Shown here: positions 35,380 through 64,000 of the stretch, one piece after another | Position numbering within the stretch: position 1 is the stretch's first letter | Layout of the letters: every line of letters begins with the position of its first letter | NCBI GenBank assembly: GCA_963978895.1 | Contig: OZ022238.1 | Coordinates: 37,878,667-37,942,666 of the forward strand | DNA length: 64,000 nucleotides | Reading direction: 5' to 3' | From: Erpobdella octoculata | Lineage: Eukaryota > Annelida > Clitellata > Hirudinida > Erpobdellidae | The notes under the pieces: generated by a model | Seen by the model: the letters and a program-made list of their open reading frames with translations, nothing else | What the model was told of the DNA's origin: nothing | Database searches by the model: none | Position numbers and translations under genes: made by a program

Positions 35380-35996
35380 CAGGGGCGCAGCTAGGAAAAA
35401 AAGCAAAGAGGCGCAAACCCTCCCCCAAACCAAAATCGTAGTGTCCTGAAATTTTTCCAAATTCGATGAGTTTTTTGGGTAGGGGGGTGAGGAGTGCAAC
35501 ATTTATTTGTTAATTTTTTTGTACAATTGCTTTAACTGGTTTGACACTGATTTTGACTATTTTTGAAATCTTTATTTTTAACCATTAATAAATTCTTAAA
35601 GATACCAAAAAACGACTGCAGACCGAAGATAGTCAAAAAAAATTTCGGCTGCGGCGGGTTTTTTTTATTTTTACAACTTTAGCTAGCCCCCCCCCCCGAG
35701 GCCAAATTGGAAGGACCTGCAATTTTCCCAATTATGAGAGGTTTTTCTTTGGGTGGGGTGGGTGGCGAGGGGTGCTACATTTATTCATTAATATTTTTTT
35801 ACAATTGCTTTAACTAGTTTGAGACTGATTTTGACTATTTTCAGTTTGTAGTCCATATTTTCTATTATTAATAAATTCTTAAAGATACCAAAAAAGTTTG
35901 CAGATTGAAGATAGTCAAAAAAAATTTCGCCTGCGGCGGCCTTTTTTTCTTTTTTTACACATGAGCCCCCAGCATTTCCTGCTGGTGGCGCCCCTG
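35380..35996. mobile_element. hAT-like element containing a tandem duplication
   Basis: The ends CAGGGGCGCAGCTAGG and GGCGCCCCTG look like hAT termini, but no matching 8-bp flanks were found. The interior holds two diverged copies of a roughly 285-base unit, sharing CAATTGCTTTAACT at about 35525 and 35811 and the words AGATAGTCAAAAAAAATTTC near 35626 and 35907. It lies just upstream of MEMO1. Confidence 0.5.
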
Positions 35997-36189
35997 GAAG
36001 CAGTATAAAAACGTTTTCTGATTAAAAATTAAAAATAACTTGTAATTGAGATAATTATAACAAATTAAAAATATTTAAGAAAAAAAAACTGTGCATGTTT
36101 TCGAAATAATATTATTGGGGTGAGTGTGCCATACTGGTTTTTTTGAAACTACACAGTCAGAAGCGTTGGCTTTTGAAAGTGTCTGCAAA

Positions 36190-38983
36190 ATGAAGAGAAT
36201 GACCACCAGTGTATGTTTTTTATTGTTTCATAGTTAAAATATAGTTAGCCTCAATATGAGACAGCCTTCTAAGTCTTTCGCTTACAACTGCTTTTAAAAG
36301 TTAACCAATGGCTTTATAAGTTTGTTGCAAGAAAACAAAATGGTGCTCGCCTAACTAACTTTGCAAAGTTGTTATTTATACGACACTAGCATTAGTCATT
36401 AGTATGAGTGTACTTAGAATCGGTTTTTACGAGATATTCAACATAAAGTTTTAAAGTAGTTTTTTTCTATAGTATTTTCAGGCATGTAATTGGAGTAGCG
36501 GAGAGCGCAATGATTTTTCCGAATTTAAAGCGTTTTTGCGCGTGTAGACAATTGGGTAATCTCTTAGTTAGTTCAACAGCCTGAGTCAATTTCAACGGGA
36601 ACTAACTGTTGTTTTTATACGTGATATCGATATCTATTGCCATGGCAATAATTTTTCCGAATTTAAAGTGTTTTCATGGCAATGATTTTTCCGAATTTAA
36701 AGCGTTTTTGCGCGTGTAGACAATTGGGTAATCTCTTAGTTAGTTCAACAGCCTGAGTCAATTTCAACGGGAACTAACTGTTGTTTTTATACGTGATATC
36801 GATATCTATTGCCATGGCGGCTTGCGCACGAACACGCACACCAGCACACGCTCACATACAGGCACATAGGAAAGTTCAGGCCTATGCTATACTTTGACAC
36901 CAAAACGCACACCAGCACGCGCACATAGGAATTAATTAAATTTAAGTTATGATGAAGCTATAGAAGCCGTGGAAAGATGGCGGAAAGATCGGAAGCTAAG
37001 TGACGCACCTCAGTGAGGTCAGAAAATGCTCCATAACTCTGGCACAGGATGAGCATTAAATATTTTCAATAAAACCTATGCTATTGTGTGATAGAGTGTC
37101 CACTCTCTTTTCATGTGATCATCTATTCTCCTAGGCAGTGGTGTAGTTAGTTTATTATTTTTGCCTACCCCACAATCTCTAGCTTTCTCCTAACTCAGAA
37201 GTCATTAGTTGTTGTACTATTTATTTGTACATTTTTATTTAGAAAATAACAACAAAACAAAGAAATATTAATAAAATCAGATAAAAAAGTTATTTAATTA
37301 TCAAAAGTCAAATCCCTGGTGATTACGTCTGCTATCAGGCTTTCCGTCTGTAGGTCGTAGTCTACTCCGTCATCTTCAGTAGTGGTCAATTCGATTAAAA
37401 AAAAAAATTACATTTCTACATCAAATACGTAATGAGAAAGACAGAAAAGCATAAGCAAGTGACTTTGAGTGTCAAAGGCTCTGGCCTTGCACACTAGGGT
37501 GCGTTTATTTTATGTGACTCCTCAACTTTGGAAAGTTATAGCCATGCCCCTCAAAGTCATAGAACTATGAAATTTTACCATCTTAAAGTAATTAAGTCAA
37601 TTCGATTTAAAAAAAAAAAATTACATTTCTACATCAAATACATAATGAGCGAGACAGAAAAGCATAAACAAGTGACTTTGAGAGTCAAAGGTTCTGGCCT
37701 TGCGCGCTAGGGCGCATTTATCTTATGCGACTGACTACTATAGATGGACTCCTCAACTTTGGAAAGTTATAGCCGTGCCCCTCAAAGTCATAGAACTATG
37801 AAATTTTACCATCTTAAAGTAATAAAGCCAATTCGATTTTTCAAAAATAAATAAAATTCTACATCAAATACATAATGAGTGAGACAGAAAAGCATAAACA
37901 AGTGACTTTGAGTGTCAAAGATTCTGGCCTTGCGCGCTAGGGCGCGTTGATTTTTACACTCTTCAACTTTGGAAAGTTATAGCCGACCCTCAAAATCGTA
38001 GAACTATGAAATTTTATCATCTTAAAGTAATAAAGTAAATTCGATTTTAAAAAAATTACATTTTTACATCAAATACATAATGAGTGAGACAGAAAAGCAT
38101 AAACAAGTGACTTTGAAGTAAAGTTAAAAGAAAATGAACTGTGCTAAATTCTTTATTTGTGGTTGTTTTAATCTAGGTTTATTTTACAATGATTTTTATG
38201 TAATAATTTTTATTGGGAGTTTATTAGTTCTCGAGATATACGCTTTTATGTAACACCTTATGAAACCCCATCAGCGTCCCATGGGACAGTTTTGAAAGTC
38301 AAAGGTTCTGGCCTTGCGAGCTAGGGCGCGTTTATTTTATGCGACTGTCTAACCTAATTTAATTTTTTAGCAAATTGGTCGCTAAAACTATAGAAATCAT
38401 TATTGTTATCATTTGAAACTAGGTCATTCCAAATACTTTTTGGACTCAAGATTGATTGAAATAAGGCCTATTTTAAAAAACTGCAACACTAGCATGTCTA
38501 ATCATTGGCAAGCATCACTTCAAATTATATAAAATCTTTTCTGAATGTGTTAGCAAAACTTTAGAGTTTAGAACATTCATAACCAGATGTTCCAAAACTC
38601 TAATTTATATAATTCTAAATATGAATTAAATTTTTCAGGATCTGTATCGTAAGTATGGGGGTGATATGAATTGTGCTCCAATAAATTCAAAGTATTATCA
38701 AGACTGTGAGTCAAGTGCTATATTTTTAGTTATATTTTTTCTATTAAGTTATAAAGGACTAATTTAATTTTTAGATATAAAGAGAATGAAAACAGATTTT
38801 ACAAAGTTTTTGTCTGACGAAATACACAGATATAGTACTGTTAGACGTGAACAATATAGGGTTCGTACAGAGAAGGCAAAAATGTTGAATCCTCAATATA
38901 GAGCTATTAAAGAAGAACAAAAAAAAAGAGAGAAGAAAAGGCAATTTCGGGAAAAATTAGTGGAACTGGCGTTAGCAACTTGA
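36190..38983 (+). CDS. Small 3-exon gene of unknown function, 98 aa
   Basis: Proposed exons: 36190-36210 (MKRMTTS, donor GTATGT), 38639-38705 and 38775-38983. Phases fit and the total is 297 nt with a TGA stop. Exons 2 and 3 are the firm part: DLYRKYGGDMNCAPINSKYY, then a basic, helix-rich region (FTKFLSDEIHRYSTVRREQY ... EEQKKREKKRQFREKLVE) that looks like a coiled coil. No signal peptide or membrane segment. I do not recognise the family. It is divergent from MEMO1 (starts about 1 kb apart) and on the same strand as the dynein gene downstream. Exon 1 rests only on splice signals and phase; another start is possible. Confidence 0.5.
36509..36820. repeat. Direct tandem duplication, period about 172 bp
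   Basis: AATGATTTTTCCGAATTTAA starts at 36509 and again at 36681, and the following roughly 135 bases (through GTTTTTATACGTGATATCGA and GCCATGGC) are essentially identical. The near-identity suggests a recent duplication. It lies in intron 1 of the small unknown gene. Confidence 0.85.
37390..38120. repeat. Tandem repeat, about four units of 205-230 bp
   Basis: The word ACATCAAATAC recurs at about 37418, 37631, 37861 and 38066, each followed by GAGACAGAAAAGCATAA and GTGACTTTGA and preceded by CAACTTTGGAAAGTTATAGCC. A further partial unit with GGTTCTGGCCTTGCG lies near 38296. Units differ by small indels. It lies within intron 1 of the small unknown gene. Confidence 0.8.
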
Positions 38984-39580
38984 ACTTTTACTTGTTTTAA
39001 ATTGTTTCAAATAATTATGAGTAAATAACAAGCCATATGTGGCGTGATTATCTAGTTTTAGGCACAGCCTGTCTTAAGCTTGTTGGTAAAGGCAAAATGA
39101 AAAAAATATGATTTGAAGTTTAATTTAAAAAAATTGTTAGCTGCACTTATTATTAAATGCCTCTCATTATTTTGTGAGTCAAAAAATTAATCAAACAAAT
39201 GCAAACTGGTGCTTTCAACTAGGTGCATTATTGCTTTCTGGTGTAATGTTCTGAGTTTGAACCTTAACAGAACAGTTTCTTTCTCATTCGTTTATTACTT
39301 CAGGATATGATCATTTCGATTACCAATGATTGAAAACAATTTCTTGACATCAATTGTTTACATTGTGTAAATGTGCTAGCTAGATTTCAAATATCTTACT
39401 AAATGGTTTTTTTATTTTAATTATATCAGTTTTATAATATAATATATTATTATTACCAATATTTTAAATTCATTATTATTTACGTTAAACGAAGTTACAT
39501 AGAGAAACAACAAAGTCGTACAAAAGTTTATGTTGCTAGAGTTATATATACTGAGTATTCTATTTATGGAGTTTCTGTTG
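38984..39580. other. Intergenic, no feature recognised
   Basis: AT-rich DNA between the small gene and the LINE remnant. I see no exon or element terminus. Confidence 0.4.
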
Positions 39581-39973
39581 GTGTGACAGCTGTGTTGTAA
39601 TGGCCATGTCCATACGTCAGAGGCTCTCCAGGAGACTCTCAATGGCGTTATTAAACAAGCAAATGAAAATTTGATCAAGATCACAGAGACAATTACATTG
39701 GGTCTCCAGACCATGCTGGCTCAAGTCACAAAAACCATAACTGACTCTACGGATTGAACGATCGGATGACTATCCACGCGAGTTGATTCTCTGGAGGTCA
39801 AATTTGACGGTTATGACCGACTGTCTAAAACTATCAACGACTCTATTGGAGAGTCAATTAACGTCATAGAGAACCAAGTTAATGCATTTCAGTTGAGGTT
39901 CGAGAAGATTAGCTCAGTATAAGGCTTAAATTAATCATATGTTCAAGCCGCTCTAACAAAATCATTCTGGAAT

Positions 39974-40297
39974 ATGGACAGAGAGTGTGAGGAAAAAAAC
40001 TGTGAAAATAACATGATAGTTTCTGGCATGCCACCTCACCCAAAACATTCTGATGTCAAGTATGCCACGGAGTTTTTGAAAAATCTTGCAATCACACCTG
40101 CAATTGTCAAAGCTCGACACCTCGATAATGATTTGGAAAATACAAGGCTTTGTGTTACATTCTCCAACCCAGAGACTGTTAAAGACTTGATTCAATTGTC
40201 TAGACTTCTGCATTCTTCCACTGATCCATTGATACGTAAAGTGTATCTAAATATAGACTTGACTGAGGCTGTCTATCAGAGACGCTGCCAAAAGTGA
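39974..40297 (+). pseudogene. LINE ORF1 fragment
   Basis: Reads NNMIVSGMPPHPKHSDVKYA, KARHLDNDLENTRLCVTFSN and LIRKVYLNIDLTEAVYQRR, the RRM-like core of LINE ORF1 proteins. Upstream, 39600-39760 carries coiled-coil-like sequence in the same element, interrupted by stops. Confidence 0.65.
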
Positions 40298-40396
40298 AAT
40301 AGATCGTGTCTTATGGGAACAATGTCGTCTTCTGATCATCCTGCTCCTCGGGCTTTTCGTAAATAATGCTTCTCAGACCAAGACTACTTTGGTCCC

Positions 40397-40848
40397 ATGG
40401 GTCTTACAAACGTCAGAAGCATTAATAATAAAATAGAAGATATACTTTTATTTATAGTTACTTATAAGCCAAGTGTTTTTTGTTTGATCGAAACTTGGCT
40501 TTTGATGAAATATCAGAGTTCGATGTTTATGCCTAGCGATTATGTTGCTATTCGTTGGGATAGAGAAACTAAAAGAGGCGGAGTAGCACTTGTCCTCGAA
40601 AAGACTTTGAATTTTAAAATTTTTCTTCCTCTACCTGCAATTGACAAAAGCTATTGGCCAAACTGGAGTCTTATGGAATTGGTGGGAGTTTACTAATGTG
40701 GTTAAAATATCATATCAAGCGTGTTACCATTAATGATATCGTTGATAAATTTAACAACTTTCCAATTTCCTACAAATTGTTTGTGGACAACATAAAGCTC
40801 TACTCCAAAAATACCAACAGTCAGGAGCTCCAAGAATCTATCAACTAA
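40397..40848 (+). pseudogene. LINE endonuclease N-terminus fused to an RT scrap
   Basis: The first piece: GLTNVRSINNKIEDILLFIV, FCLIETWL, RETKRGGVALVL, the start of an AP endonuclease. The sequence then jumps to KLESYGIGGSLLMWLKY and FVDNIKLYSK, an RT region whose catalytic FADD has become FVDN. Hence nonfunctional. Confidence 0.75.
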
Positions 40849-41787
40849 TTAGTTGCCTGGCCCGGGGAATGGCAACTATAATTAGCCAAACAAAAATGCT
40901 ATGTATGCACAATCCAAAGCTCTTCTACAAATAATCCATCAATGTCTTATTCTGTTGGGTTGCATCAACTACTTCTATCTGTGATCTAGGGGTATATATA
41001 AACAGCAACTTAAAGTTTAATTCTCACATTGATTCTGTGGTGCGTACTACTTCAATCAGATCAAAACTTCTTCTTAAAAGACCCCCGGAGCACAGAAGGC
41101 TTGTGACGGATTTGTGCTTGTGCTACAAGATGATAAATGGAATGATGGACTCAAAAGTGATGGGGCACTTTCAGTTCCTGGGTGAGACACGTACCAGGAG
41201 CCACTGTCTTGTGCTGCGACTGAGCACTTGCTACTGTGAAATCGTACCAATAATGTATGGAATGGTCTATGTGGTTGCAGCAACAACGATCTCCAGTTTT
41301 TGTTCCAAATTAGAATCAGTACAGAATGTGCCAGCCGTGATCTGTGCAGTCTGGGCTGAGAGCGCAAGATAGAGATAAATGGAGGCGCCAAATTGGAAGA
41401 AACTGCTCAACCCGTACAAGCAGGGAAAAAACTGATGTAAAACCGAAAAAGAAGAAGACTGAACGCAATTGTCTGCCACAAATAATTTCAATTTTGTCTG
41501 TTCTTGTTCGGCTTGCTTGACTGACCAAAATGTTTCTGTTTATTATAATTTGCGCCAAGTGGTATTAGAGGTCTATTGACTCCCCACTTGTGGTTTGTAA
41601 ATAAAAAAATAAAAAAAAAAAATAAATAAAATTAAACGATAATATATAATGCATTAATAGTTCATAAGAAAAGCATAGTTACTTACTTAGTTGTTCAATT
41701 CCAAGACATTTGCTGTAAGACATTCTAGCTTGGTAAAAGAGAAGCTAGTCTTAATTGCTCAATTCGGTAAGTGTTAAGTTCTTGGTT

Positions 41788-42859
41788 CAGAGGCGTGGAT
41801 TCAGCAAAATGTTGAGGGGGGCGAAGATTTTTTAACTTAAACCCAGAGAATCTTCAAACAAAAATGACCATCCCAATATACATTTGTATGTTGTATTTTC
41901 ATGTAAATCAGCCTATTAGTTTAAAAAAACAGTTCAACAAAGTTAAATTTTATTTAATATTGAATGCAGACAAAAAACGTAATTATGAATGTAACAAAGG
42001 ATATCGACGTTCTTTCATTTTTACAAAATTGTCCACTGAATCATCAAGATATAATAGACTAAGGGTACTAAAAGATTGAAAAATACTAACAGAGATTTAA
42101 GTAACTGGATATTAATCAACAAGTATGATAAATACTGTTTTCATCAACTAATCTAAATTCTCAATCGTGTGTGAGCTAATAAAAATAATTTAAAATGAAT
42201 TAGAAAAATCTTGGTGAGAGAGCTCAAGCGACCGGGTAGGATAAAAATATGTTAATTGTTCCTCAAGCTAGGACAGATACAAGGTTCTAAATTTCATACG
42301 AGTTTGATCGGATGGGCCGAAAGCAATCAATCAATCAATCAATCCATTAAATTTCTATAGCGCTATTTCCTTGGCGTTCAATAGCGCTCGGACACGAACT
42401 TATTAAACAGGTAGGTTTTAAGCCCCGACGGAAAACAGTGAGAGAAATAGATTTAGTAATAGAAGTAGGAAGAGAGTTCCAGAGAAAGGAACCAGAGTAG
42501 GAAAAAGAGCTTTCAGCAAAAGAATGCTTAACAGAAAAAAAGAGTGAAGAGCAATTTTCATTTTTAAACATTAGTAAGCACATTTTAAAAATCACCCTAT
42601 ATCTAAGAGGAAGCCAGAGAAGAAGAAAAAAATATGGAGAGATATGAGAAAAGTAAGAGGCGCGAGAAACTAAGCACTAAAAGATAGAAAAATATTAGCT
42701 GTAGATTATAAGTAATATAATTCAAAAAGTTTGATAAATACTGTTTTTATCAACTAATCTAAATACTCGTTCATGGGTTAGCTAGAAAAGATATTTTTTC
42801 TATTTGGTGGAAAAATCTTGAGGGGGGCCATGGCCAGCCCCCCCCAATCCACGCCTCTG
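41788..42859. mobile_element. hAT-type MITE family X, copy 3, with internal LINE fragment
   Basis: Same termini as copies 1 and 2. The exact 8-bp target repeat TCTTGGTT flanks it (41780-41787 and 42860-42867). It carries the same LINE 3' end as copy 1 (minus-strand frame 42595-42347, SSFSYSGSFLWNSLPTSI), with the (ATTG)n tail around 42324-42342. Confidence 0.92.
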
Positions 42860-42988
42860 TCTTGGTTCTATCTTAAGCTGAGAGAAGATTTTTTAAAAGT
42901 TTATTTTTTCTCTTATTCTATATTAGTTGTCAGTTGTAACAGAACAAAAAACATTTAAAACAAATATTTATTTGTGTATTTTTTAAAG

Positions 42989-62751
<19,763 letters not shown>

Positions 62752-62772
62752 GTTAGTACACAATTAATTAAT

Positions 62773-62776
<4 letters not shown>

Positions 62777-62813
<37 letters not shown>
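62777..62813. repeat. (TA)n tract at the Helentron boundary
   Basis: Short TA run between the dynein exon ending at 62751 and the Helentron 3' terminus. Confidence 0.95.
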
Positions 62814-62814
<1 letters not shown>

Positions 62815-63959
62815 CTAGCTGACCCAGCAAACGTTGTTTGCCTTATAAATTATTTAAGTTTTTTTTTTATTAAAAGTTTAATGTACAAATTATGTCAATT
62901 TAAAAAAAAAACAATATATAAGAGCAATCGAGTGTACAATGTTTTCTGTCACACCATCTTTAGCCAACACAAACAAACTGGATGGTTTGCCCTCGCAAGA
63001 ACATGCCACATATAGGTAATTGTTCGTGAGAAAAATATGGCGTGCCCAAATCTAAGCCACAAACAGACATCGTTTGGCCTTGCGACTTATTAATTGACAT
63101 TGCGAATGCCAATCTAATTGTAAATTGAATTCATTTGAATTCAATATGCACTTCTGTAGAAACTATTGGGATCCGTGGCAGCGAAACACTTTTGCCTCAG
63201 AACTTGCCATTCAAAATGCTGGCTTCGACAATGTTTTTTATCAATTTTTAATTACTAATCGCGTGCCATTGCACAGCCGCGGTGGGTTCAAATTCCAAAG
63301 TAGAATAACGGGAGATCCAACTTTAAGTTGTAGATGATGCGGTGACATGCCTGGCAAATCCAATGAGTTCAAAAACTCTGTTGGATAATTTACGGCTTCG
63401 CTGGCATCGCAAACTGTATCAATCGATTTGTATGACACCAATTCGCCTGGCAACAACTGCTGTATCTTAAAATTTAAATCATTGACATCCAAATTTTTTG
63501 CTGCAAAATGACTCTTTCTGCCAGCCACTCATTATTGCACTGTGGCCATGGATGATTGCTTTTTTATGTTGCACATTGCTTAAGTGCTGAATGAGCCGTT
63601 CTGCCTCCATTCAATAAAGTTGCTGCAATGCCATTATTTGATCGTATATTGGCGAGAATTAGAGAAATGAGAAATGTTTTCCCAGTTCCACCTGGTGCAT
63701 CCAAAAAAAAGAATCCACCTTGTCCTTCCAAAACTGCCAGTATAATGCGGCCGTAAATTATTCTTTGTTCATCAGTCATTAGTGGAACATAGCGAGTAAC
63801 AATCGCTGCCATTTCTACAATATTGTACCGCAGTTTACCTGAAAAGAATCTGCCATGTTTTTGACCTCAAAATGCAAGAAGATAAACATTTTCAATCTCA
63901 GACAGTTAAAAATTCTCTTTTATAGGAAACAGTATCAATGTAAATCATTGATCAAACTT

Positions 63960-63962
<3 letters not shown>
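62814..63962 (-). mobile_element. Helentron with deleted helicase
   Basis: Minus-strand 3' end is GGCAAACAACGTTTGCTGGG followed by TCAGCTAGT and a TA tract, a known Helentron-type terminus. The 5' side at about 63962 also borders TA. Inside are two parts of a PIF1-like helicase; no Rep domain is present. It lies in the dynein intron after 62751. It shares its 5' region with the short element at 25988-26305. Confidence 0.8.
62920..63812 (-). pseudogene. PIF1-like Helentron helicase, N- and C-terminal parts with the middle deleted
   Basis: The first part (63812-63564): VPLMTDEQRIIYGRIILAVL then GGFFFLDAPGGTGKTFLISL, with Walker A GGTGKT, ending at TAHSALKQCAT. The second part (63528-63241): SHFAAKNLDVNDLNFKIQQL, GELVSYKSIDTV, LQLKVGSPVILLWNLNPPRL, LCNGTRL. 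The end, in other frames at about 63115-62930, is [20 protein letters not shown] and [20 protein letters not shown]. The Walker B region and intermediate motifs are missing between the parts. A PIF1-type helicase unwinds DNA during rolling-circle transposition; this copy cannot. Confidence 0.85.

Positions 63963-64000
<38 letters not shown>
63961..64000. repeat. (TA)n tract running off the window
   Basis: TA repeat to the last base; it may be the target tract flanking the Helentron 5' end. Confidence 0.9.

Larger units (their letters stand above)
39590..41640 (+). mobile_element. Decayed LINE with A/T-rich 3' tail
   Basis: ORF1 pieces (about 39600-40297) are followed by an endonuclease N-terminus (40397-40630), a short fused RT fragment (40654-40848) and a scrambled C-terminal region to about 41580. 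It ends in a TAAA/A-rich tail (about 41597-41633). Large internal deletions removed most of the endonuclease and RT. It lies upstream of the first recognised dynein exon. Confidence 0.75.

Noticed and set aside
35372..36004. 8-bp target duplication for the hAT-like element 35380-35996
   Set aside because: The flanks TCTCCAAC and GAAGCAGT do not match, so the insertion edges are not proven.
41691..41766. Candidate upstream dynein exon (acceptor TACTTAG, donor GTAAGT, open frame LFNSKTFAVRHSS...)
   Set aside because: It ends in phase 1, while the next exon at 42989 needs phase 2, and I see no bridging exon or family match.

Overview
The window is animal nuclear DNA: AT-rich, with spliced genes (GT/AG introns whose phases match) and many nested transposable elements. 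An axonemal dynein heavy chain implies an animal with motile cilia. The genome is clearly invertebrate-like (CR1-like, I-like and RTE-like LINEs, a THAP/P-type transposase, a Helentron helicase, several hAT and other TIR elements), but I cannot name the species from the sequence. No prokaryotic operon, rRNA or convincing tRNA was seen.

Host genes. (1) An IMPA1-type inositol monophosphatase lies on + at 18173-27192; I resolved 8 exons encoding 275 aa. (2) MEMO1 lies on - at 28230-35151; 9 exons encode 295 aa. Its 3' end faces IMPA1. (3) A small 3-exon gene of unknown function (98 aa) lies on + at 36190-38983, divergent from MEMO1. (4) A dynein heavy chain of the DNAH3/7/12 type lies on + from 42989 to beyond 62751. 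Fifteen exons stay in frame and cover the stem and the start of the linker; the AAA motor lies beyond the window.

Transposon layout. 1.9-8.0 kb is a three-layer nest: a Helentron-like non-autonomous element split by a CR1-like LINE, itself split by a second CR1-like LINE. 8-11.1 kb is a cluster of short elements with an 18-bp GC-rich minisatellite and a shared GCTAGT end, plus a truncated LTR retrotransposon. 11.1-17.8 kb is one decayed I-type LINE carrying two hAT-type insertions with exact 8-bp target duplications. The IMPA1 introns hold two hAT elements, a CR1-like LINE with an intact RT frame, and a Helentron-derived short element. Two related-looking TIR elements flank or enter MEMO1, and MEMO1 intron 1 holds a 2.1-kb foldback element made of inverted arrays of an exact 182-bp repeat. 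The dynein introns hold a P/THAP transposon remnant, a cluster of short Helentron-like elements, an RTE-like LINE, a LINE with an intact 1013-codon ORF2, and a deleted Helentron helicase.

The most notable observations are the 182-bp-repeat foldback element with its 8-bp target duplication, sequence evidence that a short element at 26 kb is a deletion product of the Helentron family at 63 kb, a hAT-type family that picked up a LINE 3' end and then spread with it, a hammerhead-ribozyme-like fold at 55.3 kb, and a dynein splice donor that has been tandemly copied into its intron.
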